From Fen-1135 sp963705275 (GTDB lineage Bacteria > Desulfobacterota > Syntrophia > Syntrophales > UBA2185), in assembly GCA_963705275.1 (NCBI GenBank), contig OY970063.1:124001-188000 (forward strand): a DNA stretch of 64,000 bases. Reading direction: 5' to 3'. Every line of letters begins with the position of its first letter. Within the stretch, counting starts at the first letter, position 1. A program made the position numbers and the translations under genes. The notes under the pieces were generated by a model, which worked only from the letters and a program-made list of their open reading frames with translations, was not told where the DNA came from and did no database searches. Positions 27,901-36,532 of the stretch are shown here, in pieces.

Positions 27901-28728
27901 TCTATTGTCGAACTTTGCCTCAATGAGTTGGCATGCTTCCCGTATATCCTGTTCCGTGGGCATGAATATAAGAACATCACCTTCCGAGCTGCCTTCCATG
28001 ATCCTTTTCAGGGCTGTCACAGCGCCGTCAACATAAGTGATTTCGCCTGATTCCTCAAGCTCATGATCGAGAGGCTGGTAACGGACTTCAACGGGGTACA
28101 TGCGTCCGGAGACCTCTATAATTGGCGCGTGGAAAGCGCGGGAGAATTTTTCCGTATCGATGGTCGCCGAAGTGATGATTACTTTGATATCCCTTCTCTT
28201 CCGGAGGAGTGTCAGGAGGATGCCCAAGACGAAATCTATATTCAGACTTCTTTCATGAGCCTCGTCTACGATGATGGTGTCGTAACGGCGCAGATAAGGA
28301 TCATTCTGCGCTTCGTTCAGAAGTATCCCGTCCGTCATGATTTTTATGCAGTTGTTTCTGCCGGAGCGGTCCTCAAAGCGTATCTGGTAACCAATGGAGC
28401 GGCCAATCTCCTCACCGAGCTCTTCGGCTATACGGTGGGCCACGGTCACGGTGGCCACCCTCCTCGGCTGCGTGCATCCTATGACACCCGAAAGCCCTCG
28501 TCCGGCCTCAAGGCACATCTTCGGTATCTGGGTCGTCTTTCCTGATCCCGTTTCTCCAGTTATGACAACAACACGATTCTTTCTAATCGCCCTAATGATG
28601 TCATCCCTTCTTCCGGTAATCGGCAGGGCTGCCGGGTAGGTGATCAGGGGGATAGTGCCACGACGTGTCGTGCTCTTCGTATCGGCATTTTTCAGTTCTT
28701 TCTGTTTCAAATCGCGTCTATCGATCAT
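24904..28728 (-). CDS. hrpA: ATP-dependent RNA helicase HrpA (DEAH family)
   Basis: 1274 residues, the normal length of HrpA. SF2 motifs are Walker A GETGSGKTT (58-66), DEAH (155-158), SAT in ITSATIDTEKFS, and VVATNVAETSITIPGIRYVIDTG and DQRKGRCGR in the second RecA domain. The winged-helix/OB portion and the long C-terminal DUF3418 region (LPGIYDTRTLQKLIRDKGSD to the end) follow. HrpA acts on mRNA processing and resolves stalled, collided ribosomes in E. coli. The start at 28728 gives a short charged extension before the core. Confidence 0.94.
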   Translation of the reverse strand: MIDRRDLKQKELKNADTKSTTRRGTIPLITYPAALPITGRRDDIIRAIRKNRVVVITGETGSGKTTQIPKMCLEAGRGLSGVIGCTQPRRVATVTVAHRIAEELGEEIGRSIGYQIRFEDRSGRNNCIKIMTDGILLNEAQNDPYLRRYDTIIVDEAHERSLNIDFVLGILLTLLRKRRDIKVIITSATIDTEKFSRAFHAPIIEVSGRMYPVEVRYQPLDHELEESGEITYVDGAVTALKRIMEGSSEGDVLIFMPTEQDIREACQLIEAKFDNRTSVLPLFARLPWKEQRRIFQPLSKRKIVVATNVAETSITIPGIRYVIDTGLARISQYNPRSRTTSLPVRAISRSSADQRKGRCGRVQKGICVRLFDQADYENRPLFTEPEILRSNLAEVILRMLSLNLGDISTYPFIDPPHPKNIRDGTDILMELGAIAMDTKDEDPGDARHYSLTERGRMMARLPIDPRISRMIIEAEREGCVNEILVIASALSIQDPRERPVESEKEADKAHARFADPASDFMTLLGIWNQYHGLMQTVTSKGRMKQFCRGHYLSIRRMREWIDVYDQLKAILDEQGWKIRKKREAPDKALYDGIHKSIVSGYLSNIAMRKEKNIYTAARGKDVMIFPGSGLFNKGGSWVVAAEMIETSRLFARMAANIKVEWLEKLGGSLCRRTYSEPHWRRDRGEVVAYEQVSLFGLVIVTRRPVSYGRINPVEASEIFIRSALIEGDLRRPFPFLLHNLGVIERISNMENRIRRRNLLAGEDELARFYQQRLPGIYDTRTLQKLIRDKGSDEFLRMREEDVLVRLPEKNELSLYPDEVIIDGHRFTCDYRYEPGHPEDGVTMKVPLHMISTVPGASADWIIPGLMRERITALLKSLPKEYRKKLQPLSQTCDIVMDEMNDDRYPLISALGKFIRQRFGVDIPASSWNSDAIDDRLQLRFAITDDRGQELTASRDISRLQKDIIAQAQSNAFDKARKSWEKTNVTAWDFGNLPDAISLESGGQLEGYAYPGLEATDGSVNLRLHKDKHGAEVLHKKGVSALYKIYFKEDLKYLKKAISLKGDMKQWADSLGGARSVETTILDKLTHDLFSINIRTRDAFIRHAEDIRGQILPHGQDMVSRCKPAIKSYYDTSTYLKNLENANRANKPALDYLSYLREEMNELMPGNFLMRYDSERLIHVMRYLKAICIRAERGMAHLDKALTRIREVNIFSDNLQSMLESSGAGASEEKLNLIEEYRWMIEEYKVSLFAQELKTAYPVSRKRLEKKRQEIERIV

Positions 28729-29124
28729 ATGCCCTGCATTATTCCATGAAGTCAGTCTCTATGTCAATAATCTGACGTGCGATGAATAGTTCTCTGAGCG
28801 CGGCAAACCATAAATCTCCACTCTGTGCATCTGGTAGGCAATTCAGATAACGCTCAATGCCTGTTTATTATTCCGAATGCCATAAATCGGAACAGGAGCA
28901 TTGGTTTTCGTGCCTTATAGAGGCTCCAGTCTTGGAGCATAATACTCCGGTTTACAGCCATAATAAAAAGTTATATAATGAATGGAAACGGGCAAGAATA
29001 TTGCGAGAATGTATGCAGCTGACCGCCTGCTCTGGAGGAAGGGAAACGCACTGACGAAGGATTCGCATTCCTGGAGCGATGACGGGAAGCTGCCGATGAC
29101 GATGCAATAGAGAAGGGTAGTGCA
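28729..29124. other. Intergenic region between divergent hrpA and the GH57-GT5 gene
   Basis: 396 bp without a supported gene. A short plus-strand open frame at 28857-29054 has no conserved look and no Shine-Dalgarno. The region should contain both promoters. AT-rich DNA around 28960-28980 (AAAAAGTTATATAATG) could supply a -10 element for the plus strand. AGAAGG before 29125 is the ribosome-binding site of the downstream gene. Confidence 0.45.
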
Positions 29125-31827
29125 ATGCCGCTAGCTGCATTTTGCTTTCACCTCCATCAGCCTTTCCGGCTCCATCCGGAGAGAAGTGAGTTCCTGTGGA
29201 ATGATAAGAACAGGGACGTTTTCGTCGAGGTCTCTGAAAAATGTTACCTTCCCGCAATAGCCATGTTCACCGACCTTGTCTCTCGCTACCCGGGCTTTAA
29301 GATTACATTCAGCATGTCCGGCACATTTCTCGAGCAGGCGGAACTTTACCAGCCGGATGTAATCAAGGCCTTACAGGGATTGGTTGATGCGGGAAGGGAA
29401 GGCCGCCAGGTAGAATTGCTCGATGAAACCTATTATCATTCTCTCGCCAGCCTGTTTGCAGATCCCCAAAAGCAGGAGTTTCGAGACCAGGTGACGCTTC
29501 ACAGGGAGCAGGTTCACAAACTGTTTGGTGTTCTGCCGACGTCATTCAAGAATACGGAACTTATGTACAACAACAGTATCGCGGACACTATTGCAGACAT
29601 GCATTATCTTGCGATTCTCTGCGAGAAGAGAGATGACATGTTCGTTGAGAAGAGCGGCCCCGTTTCTTCCAACGCAATCTTCAGGGCCAAGGGAAGTAAT
29701 TTGATTGTCATTCCCAGAAACAGGGAATTGAGCGATGAAATTGCTTTCAGGTTTCCATATCGCTATGTTTCTCCGGATGAGTATGCTTCACGCATAGCCC
29801 AAGTCGAAGGCGAATCTGTATTATTGGGCTATGAGCTGGAGCACATAGGCGAATACATACGTGAGGACAAGGGGATATTTGAGTTCTGGAAGGGATTGCC
29901 GGAAGCGCTCTCAAAATTTCCGGATATTATCATGAGCAATCCATCGGAGACTGCTGGACGATTCTTGGATACTGATTGTCCGGTCATATCCATTCACGAT
30001 TCATCTGCATCATCCTGGGAAGATAAGCGGCGGGATACTTTTGGATGGCTTGGCAATCCCACGCAAGAGGATCTTTTCAGAGACATCGAAAGCATGGAAA
30101 AGGACGTGCGGAGAGCCGGGGGAGAGCTTCTGACAAAATGGCGGCAGTTAACCACCTCTGATCATCTCTACTTCCTCCATGAAAAGACTGGTGAAGATCA
30201 TGCGGTTCATTTCTATTTTAATCCTTATAATGGATCGATAGGTCAGCCTGCGCATGTCTTAACCAGGAAGATAGATGACATTCAGATGCTCATAAAAAGA
30301 TTCCATATCTTAAAGCATGGCGGCAACACTGCTCTCTTGATGATAACGCCGGAAACGGCAAGATTGCCGCAGGACATGGGAGCTCTGGCAAAATATATTA
30401 CCGGGAAAAGCGGCGGGCAGGGAGAGGTAATTTCCGCATTGTGCGAGGGACTTACGGAAAGAGGCATCGATGTACATTTGGTTACCTTGAATCTGAAAAA
30501 AAGGTTTCAGAGGGAATTGAAGTTGAATGAGCAGCAGTGGAGGGAAATAAGGTACAAGATCGATCCAGAAAAGATTCACTTGATCAGTTCCGCCATATTT
30601 GCAGATAACCTCAGCGCCTATTCGGGAGATCCGCTGATGACCGCAGCGGAATTTCAAAAAGAGATCGTCAATAATCTCATCAAGGACGTCAGGGCAAAGC
30701 ACGGAGGCAGGGTTATCATCCACAGCCACGACTGGATGGCGGGAGGCGCCATAACTGCCTATGCTAAAGCCACCGGGATACCGGTTCTGCACACAGTCCA
30801 TAATGTGTTTACCGAAAATGTGCCCGTGGATCTTCTCAGGGGGATAAATCTTGCAAACATAGCTGGTTACGTCTTTTTTTCGGAGCACGAGGGTAAGCAG
30901 GCAATAGATTGTCAGGCGACGGCCATAAAGAACGCGACAATCATCAATTTTGTGGGCAAAAGATTTCTGGAAGAAGTCGTCGATGACTACTTCATGGACA
31001 GAACCCTTGTGCCTCCGAGTGTCCGCAGGGAAGTGAAGGCGAAATATTATCAGGACTCTGCCAAGGCCATCATCAATGCCCCCTCCCACACGATGTATCC
31101 GGAGCGGTGTGAATACTGTGTGAGGAATTACGGTCCTGATGATCCTTTCATGGAAGCGAAGAAAGAAAATCTCATAGAATTTCAGAAAAGGGCAGGGCTT
31201 CAGGTTAATCCGGATGCAATACTGTTTTTCTGGCCGTCAAGGCTTGATCCCTTTCAGAAGGGAGTGGAGCTCTTGGAGCACATCGCGCAGCATTTTGTGA
31301 CGATAAACGGCGATGCACAAATTGCGATTGTCGCTGATGGCGTTGGAAATGATCGAACGCATGGAGAGATTTTGGGGAGAATCGCCTGCGCATCGAGCGG
31401 CAAGATTGCCTATCAGCCCTTCAGTGAGAGCCTCTCCATGCTGGGCTACGCCGCTGCGAGCGATGTATTCGGCGCTTCACTTTATGAACCTTGCGGGCAG
31501 ATCGATCAGATAGGAAACATCTTCGGGGCCACGGCCACAAACCGCGACACGGGCGGGTACCATGATAAGATAAGAGAACTCAGGCTCAAAAGAGACGGTT
31601 CTCCCCAGGATGTGGGCAATGGTTTCCTTTTTAGAGATTATGACCCGGGAGGCCTGTGGTACGGTTTGACGAGGAGTATTGCTTTTCACAGGAGATCTTT
31701 GAAGATCAGGGAACTGCAGATAAAGCGCATCATGAACGAGGCGCGCGAAAGATACGACCTCGGAGGCATGATCGCCGAGTATGTCAAAATCTACGAGAGG
31801 CTGAACGGCGGGCGGCCTCTCGCGTAG
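29125..31827 (+). CDS. GH57 domain fused to GT5 glycogen/starch synthase
   Basis: A 900-residue two-domain cytoplasmic enzyme. Residues 1-~365 are a GH57 glycoside hydrolase domain. FHLHQPF (8-14) is motif 1, and FKNTELMYNN carries the likely nucleophile Glu145. The motif-4 region reads GYELEHIGEY, where alpha-amylases of the family have the acid Asp in DYETFGEH. In an ungapped alignment from memory that Asp is Glu237 here. Residues ~403-895 are a GT5 glycogen synthase: KSGGQGEVISAL (ADP-glucose-binding KxGG), IHSHDWMAGG, LHTVHN, RLDPFQKGVELL and LYEPCGQIDQIG. Fusion suggests coupled glucan trimming and elongation, or a regulatory GH57-like module. A branching-enzyme gene lies 2.5 kb away on the other strand. 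Confidence 0.9.
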   Translation: MPLAAFCFHLHQPFRLHPERSEFLWNDKNRDVFVEVSEKCYLPAIAMFTDLVSRYPGFKITFSMSGTFLEQAELYQPDVIKALQGLVDAGREGRQVELLDETYYHSLASLFADPQKQEFRDQVTLHREQVHKLFGVLPTSFKNTELMYNNSIADTIADMHYLAILCEKRDDMFVEKSGPVSSNAIFRAKGSNLIVIPRNRELSDEIAFRFPYRYVSPDEYASRIAQVEGESVLLGYELEHIGEYIREDKGIFEFWKGLPEALSKFPDIIMSNPSETAGRFLDTDCPVISIHDSSASSWEDKRRDTFGWLGNPTQEDLFRDIESMEKDVRRAGGELLTKWRQLTTSDHLYFLHEKTGEDHAVHFYFNPYNGSIGQPAHVLTRKIDDIQMLIKRFHILKHGGNTALLMITPETARLPQDMGALAKYITGKSGGQGEVISALCEGLTERGIDVHLVTLNLKKRFQRELKLNEQQWREIRYKIDPEKIHLISSAIFADNLSAYSGDPLMTAAEFQKEIVNNLIKDVRAKHGGRVIIHSHDWMAGGAITAYAKATGIPVLHTVHNVFTENVPVDLLRGINLANIAGYVFFSEHEGKQAIDCQATAIKNATIINFVGKRFLEEVVDDYFMDRTLVPPSVRREVKAKYYQDSAKAIINAPSHTMYPERCEYCVRNYGPDDPFMEAKKENLIEFQKRAGLQVNPDAILFFWPSRLDPFQKGVELLEHIAQHFVTINGDAQIAIVADGVGNDRTHGEILGRIACASSGKIAYQPFSESLSMLGYAAASDVFGASLYEPCGQIDQIGNIFGATATNRDTGGYHDKIRELRLKRDGSPQDVGNGFLFRDYDPGGLWYGLTRSIAFHRRSLKIRELQIKRIMNEARERYDLGGMIAEYVKIYERLNGGRPLA

Positions 31828-32017
31828 AAATAAAGATCACTTCAAATAAGTTCTATATTAGCAGTGCACGTCCATGATGGCATGGGATCAGCTTTTTTCT
31901 TGACTCATGGCCTTCTTTTTTCCTACACTTCTTATATATACGAGAGTATCCTTGCGGTATTGACACGTTCCACTGTGTGATGTTCGCAAGCTGCCGAAAT
32001 AGAAGGCCGCAATCGAA

Positions 32018-32596
32018 ATGGCAAGATTTATAATTTACATCCTGTCTTTCCTTCTGGCTGCATTGTCTTACCAGCCGCATTCATCCGCCGAGATATACAG
32101 ATGGACGGACTCAAGCGGGACAATACACGTTGCAGATGACCCCACAGACGTACCTTCCCAATACCGCAAGAATTTGAAAATCACGGGAGAAACGAAAGAA
32201 GCAGGGAAGGGCTCCGAAATTCCCTTTGAAAGAACATCGTCGGGGCTGATCCTGGTTGAAGCTGTGCTCAATGGCGGAGTAAAGGCCAAGATGGTCTTTG
32301 ACACCGGTGCAGATATTGTCGTGATAACCGAAGAGCTATCGAGGAAGTTGAAGCAAGACCTTTCCCATGGAGGTGAGACGATAAGACTTCATACAAACTG
32401 TGGAGAAGTCAGGGGCGTATCCTTCGTGGTGAATAAAATAGAGCTTGGCAATGCCGGGAAAGAAAATGTGCGGTCCGTTATAACACCGGATGATCTTGCG
32501 CTAAGCGGCTTTGAGGGTCTACTCGGTCTCAGCTTTTTGGGAGACTTTAAGATTACCGTGGATTATCAAAAAGGGAAAATCAAGATAGTCAAATAG
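32018..32596 (+). CDS. Secreted retropepsin-like aspartic protease with N-terminal DUF4124
   Basis: 192 residues. A signal peptide (residues 1-~24) is followed by a DUF4124-like segment (EIYRWTDSSGTIHVADDP). Then comes a clan-AA aspartic protease domain with catalytic VFDTGADIVVI (Asp95-Thr96-Gly97) and the C-terminal flap/strand GLLGLSFLGDFKITVDY. Bacterial relatives are single-lobed and must dimerise to make an active site. It should act in the periplasm, and its substrate is unknown. It stands alone between the glycogen synthase fusion and the prenyltransferase pair. Confidence 0.85.
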   Translation: MARFIIYILSFLLAALSYQPHSSAEIYRWTDSSGTIHVADDPTDVPSQYRKNLKITGETKEAGKGSEIPFERTSSGLILVEAVLNGGVKAKMVFDTGADIVVITEELSRKLKQDLSHGGETIRLHTNCGEVRGVSFVVNKIELGNAGKENVRSVITPDDLALSGFEGLLGLSFLGDFKITVDYQKGKIKIVK

Positions 32597-32680
32597 AAGG
32601 CGTGATACTTATGTGCTGTATGAAAAATAATCCCATCCCATTTCATAGACGGAGCGCCTTTGGAAGAAAGGGGACCTCTG

Positions 32681-33619
32681 ATGACCACTGATAAGAGGGC
32701 AGGGAAATTTCTCGCATGGCTGAGAATTACGCGGCTTCAATTTTATCCTATGACGTGGCTTGCTTATACGATGGGCTCTGTGGCTTACTCCGCGGCATCG
32801 GGAAAATTGAACCTCGTGCTTTATTTCTTGGGGTACCTAATTTTGTTCCTCATTGAGTTATGCACTATCCTCGCCAATGAATATTTTGACTATCCCTCAG
32901 ATCGCAATAACGCTAATTTCAGCATCTTCACGGGTGGTACGAGGGTCCTTGTAGAGGGGCAGCTCACTTTCGGTGAGGTACGGAACGGCATCTTGATCGT
33001 CCTTGCCACGATTCCCGTCTTCGGGTTCATTCTCCTGAAAATCAGCGCGGGTGTCTCTCAGAGCAGCATAGCACTTTTGCTCTTTGTTGGTCTCCTCTTC
33101 GGGATGGGATACACCGTTCCCCCGTTAAAATTTTCCTACCGTGGCGTGGGTGAGCTTGTGGTTGCTGCGACGCACAGTGTCTATGTGATCCTCTGCGGAT
33201 TCGTTTTTCAGGGAGGTCTCTGGAAAGAACCGCTTCCCTGGCTTCTCAGCGTTCCTCTCTTTTTCGCAGTTCTCGCAGGCAACACCCTGGCTGGCATTCC
33301 GGACCGTCAGGCAGATCTTGCCGTCGAGAAGAGATCCATAGCCGTCATGTTCGGATCGCGGGTTGCCGTGTTGCTGGCAATCTGGTCAGTATGTATGGCG
33401 TTTCTTTCAGCGATCGCCCTTGTGAATCTCCAGGTGATCCGGATGTCGCCTTTTTATTGGGGACTCCTCGTCCTACCACATGCACTTGTGCTTCTTTACT
33501 TTCTTCTTAAGTTTTTCAGATCAAACGATTTTGACAAAAGGATAGACGTCATTATGGCCCTCGCTCTGGGCTATATCATCTGGTTCGCTCTCCTCCCGCT
33601 TATTTCCTTTTTGCAATGA
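32681..33619 (+). CDS. UbiA-family prenyltransferase (MenA-like)
   Basis: About 312 residues with 8-9 transmembrane segments. The first Asp-rich motif is NEYFDYPSDRNN (pattern NxxxDxxxD) in the loop after TM2, binding prenyl diphosphate through Mg2+. The second is GIPDRQADLAVEK (DxxxD). MenA and related aromatic or glycerol prenyltransferases have this layout. The acceptor cannot be fixed without pathway neighbours. The ATG at 32681 (preceded by AAAGGGG) is favoured over the TTG at 32660. Its stop overlaps the start of the next gene (ATGA), so the two are translationally coupled. Confidence 0.85.
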   Translation: MTTDKRAGKFLAWLRITRLQFYPMTWLAYTMGSVAYSAASGKLNLVLYFLGYLILFLIELCTILANEYFDYPSDRNNANFSIFTGGTRVLVEGQLTFGEVRNGILIVLATIPVFGFILLKISAGVSQSSIALLLFVGLLFGMGYTVPPLKFSYRGVGELVVAATHSVYVILCGFVFQGGLWKEPLPWLLSVPLFFAVLAGNTLAGIPDRQADLAVEKRSIAVMFGSRVAVLLAIWSVCMAFLSAIALVNLQVIRMSPFYWGLLVLPHALVLLYFLLKFFRSNDFDKRIDVIMALALGYIIWFALLPLISFLQ

Positions 33620-34341
33620 AAAACCCGGCCCTGAAAAAATATCTCGTTCTCATGATGTGTATCATTTCTTGTTTCGGCAACACCATCGCGTCCGGGAAAG
33701 AGGGAGTCTATGTTGAAAAATATCTCTATGAGGCGCTCCCGGCGGGAGGCGAAGCGGAAAAGAAGGAGACTGTCGAAATGGAGATGCTGCATGCCGCAGG
33801 AAGTATCACTTACCATTCAAAGATATCATCTTCAAGATCCCGTGAGGAGATCAGAATAGAGACCGATAGGGAAGGACGGTTCATTTCCGGGACCAGGCAA
33901 GTTTTATCTTACGAGAAGGATCTGCCGGCAGAACAAAAGATATGGCGAGAAAAAGATAAGATCTTCCTGCAGGGGAATGGGGGCGGAAAGCTAAAAATCT
34001 ATAATCTTGCGGAAGACAGGGGATTTGCTGTTGACGGGTCTCTTCTTCTCTTGCTCCGTTTTTTCCCCTTCGAGAGCGGTCAGACGTGGAAGATCTTCAT
34101 GGTGGATTTTGCGGGATATGCAATTACCGTCGAAGTGCATCTCGCCGGCACGGAAATGATTACCGTTCCTGCGGGAACGTTCGAGTGCTACCGCATGGAA
34201 GTGATAGTGGAAATTCCTCTATTGCACCCCAGGATCGTATATTGGGTGACGAAAGATGCTCCGCATTTTCTGGTGAAGAATGTGGGGAAACGGGGACCAT
34301 TCACGGACACCTATGTAACGACTCTTATCTCAAGGGAATGA
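33616..34341 (+). CDS. Secreted protein, DUF3108-like
   Basis: 241 residues with an N-terminal signal sequence (KKYLVLMMCIISCFGNTIA). The rest is beta-rich. The segment VHLAGTEMITVPAGTFECYRMEV, read in pieces, has the 'vxVPAGtFxcyr' pattern of DUF3108-like outer-membrane or periplasmic proteins. YWVTKDAPHFLVKN near the end also fits that family, which may bind lipid-like ligands. It overlaps the UbiA gene by 4 bases, so it may help handle the prenylated product. That link is inference. Confidence 0.65.
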   Translation: MKNPALKKYLVLMMCIISCFGNTIASGKEGVYVEKYLYEALPAGGEAEKKETVEMEMLHAAGSITYHSKISSSRSREEIRIETDREGRFISGTRQVLSYEKDLPAEQKIWREKDKIFLQGNGGGKLKIYNLAEDRGFAVDGSLLLLLRFFPFESGQTWKIFMVDFAGYAITVEVHLAGTEMITVPAGTFECYRMEVIVEIPLLHPRIVYWVTKDAPHFLVKNVGKRGPFTDTYVTTLISRE

Positions 34342-34366
34342 CATCTCTCTACTGCATAGTGGTTTA

Positions 34367-36404
34367 TCAGCGTATCCGCCGGAGAACCAGTGCGGTGCGC
34401 GTAGGAAGATAGACAGTCGCTCGATGCCGCATGGCGCCGTCAGCAAGCGGCATGGGTCGGGTAAAGTAGGTCTGCTGGGGCTCGATGCGTCCATGGCCTC
34501 CGAAATCCTTCGCATCGCTGTCGAGGATGAGATTATATTCACCGGCATGAAGATCGACGGGATAATCGGGGAACGACTGCGTGGGATTGAAGCTGAAAAG
34601 GAAGACGAGACCGGCACGCTCGAATCCCAGCAACTGATTCTCCTGATGCTCCAGAATTAGCTTTGTCTCTGGTGCACCGAGAAGGGCGTATTCGGATGCA
34701 AGAAGTATCATAGCCTTATCGAATTCGGCAAGAAACCGGTAGCGAAGATTCTTGTCATCGCGCAGGTTCCACTGGCGGCGCGCATACCTGTATGACCAGT
34801 TGTTGCCCTCGCGGGGGAAATCGATCCATTCCGGATGGCCGAACTCGTTGCCCATGAAGTTCAGGTAACCGCTGCCGGCAGTAGCCAGAGTGACCAGCCG
34901 GATCATCTTGTGGAGGGCCATGCCGCGCTCCACCCTTAAATTGGATTTAAACACGCTCATGTTTTCGTACATGTCTGCATCTATGAGCCGGAAGATAAGG
35001 GTCTTGTCGCCGACCAGCGCCTGGTCATGGGATTCAACATAGCCGATGGTTTTCTCGTCTGCACGGCGATTGGTAAGTTCATGATACAGGTTCCCGATAG
35101 GCCACTGCTCGTCGGGCATTTCCTTGACAAGCTTAATCCAGTAATCGGGGACACCCATCGAGAGACGGTAATCAAAACCATAGCCGCCTTTTTCAATGGG
35201 CACGGCGAGTCCCGGCATGCCGCTTACGTCTTCAGCGACGGTGACGGCATCAGGACGCACGCTGTGTATGACCTTATTGGCCAGTGCGAGATACACCAGG
35301 GCATCATCATCGACGTTTTCTCCGAAATAATCCTGGTAAGAGTTAAATATCCTCTCCAATCCATGATCAAGATAAAGCATGCTTGTAACACCGTCGAAGC
35401 GGAAGCCGTCGAAGTGGTATTCATCCAGCCAGTAGCGGCAGTTGGAAAGGAGAAAATGGAGGACTTCAGGTTTGCCATAGTCGAAACAGCGGGAATCCCA
35501 TGCCCAGTGGAAACCCCGCGGGCCATTATGAAAATACTGGTAAGACGTGCCATCGAAACAGCTTATACCTTCTTGTTCGTTGCGGGCCGCATGGGAGTGC
35601 ACAATATCCATGAGCACCGAAATGCCCGCTTCATGTGCGGCATCAATCAGTGCTTTCAGTTCCTCCGGCGTGCCGAAACGGGATGAGGCGGCAAAAAAGC
35701 TGGAGACGTGGTAACCAAATGAGCCGTAATACGGGTGTTCCTGGATGGCCATCAGTTGCAGGGTGTTGTATCCGGCATCAACGACACGGGGCAGGATTTT
35801 TTCTCTGAACTCGTTGAATGTTCCGATCTTCTCCTCGGTCTGGGCCATGCCTACGTGCGCTTCATAGATCATCGGCGCTTCCGGTTTCGGACGGAAGGAC
35901 TCCTTACGCCACTGATATACTGTGCCTGGTTCCCATACCTGGGCGGCGAAGAGCTTGGTGTGCGGGTCCTGGACTGCGCGGCGCACATAGGCGGGAATGC
36001 GCTCACCGTGTCCGCCCGGCCAATGCACGGATAGTTTATAAAGCTGACCGTGATTTAGTTTGGCGCCCGGCAGCCTCAATTCCCAGTTGCCGCTTTCACT
36101 GATTCGAGAGAGGGCAAATTCCGGATCCTTACGCCAGCTATTGAAATCGCCGATGAGAAAAATAGCGGTGGCATGGGGCGCCCATTCTCTAAACACCCAA
36201 TCGTCTTCCGTCGCGATGGAGTCCGAAGTATTCATGACCGGAGGCAAAATCCGCGAGCGACATGCGTCCACCCGTAATGTGTCGCTCCGTCGCCCTGATT
36301 TTTTCAGACCTCTGACGGAGTACCGGCGCAAAGGGTTTAAGGAAATGGTCGCGCATGAGAAACGTCATTTCAGAGGTGTGATCGATTTTACCTTTTTTTT
36401 TCAT
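34367..36404 (-). pseudogene. glgB: 1,4-alpha-glucan branching enzyme, interrupted by a one-base frameshift near 36206
   Basis: The main frame (34367 to about 36205) encodes a GH13 branching enzyme of the eukaryotic type. It has a CBM48 beta-domain (WVFREWAPHATAIFLIGDFN), the nucleophile in DGFRFDGVTSM, acid/base Glu in VAEDVSGMP, ESHDQ and MGNEFGHPEWIDFP. The N-terminus is missing from that frame but continues in another frame from an ATG at 36404: DHFLKPFAPVLRQR ... SLADFASGHEYFGLHRDG. Dropping one base at about 36206 (GGA-A-GAC) joins them as HRDGDDWVFREWAP, exactly the family sequence. The restored protein has about 679 residues. Without the shift, an ATG at 36232 or 36331 would make an N-terminally shortened enzyme. 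Sequencing error and a real mutation cannot be told apart here. Confidence 0.88.
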
Positions 36405-36532
36405 TGAGTGCTCTCGGCTGCCGTTGACAGCATTCCCTCGAAAAACCCTCCGGGTATCTTTGCAAAACGGGAAGGCAAGGGCGTATCTTCAATTTCCTCT
36501 GTGAGCAAATGACCGGCAACTCTTGGTCACAA

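Noticed and set aside
30310..31089. 259-residue minus-strand open frame inside the GH57-GT5 gene
   Set aside because: It overlaps conserved GT5 motifs on the other strand and resembles no known protein.
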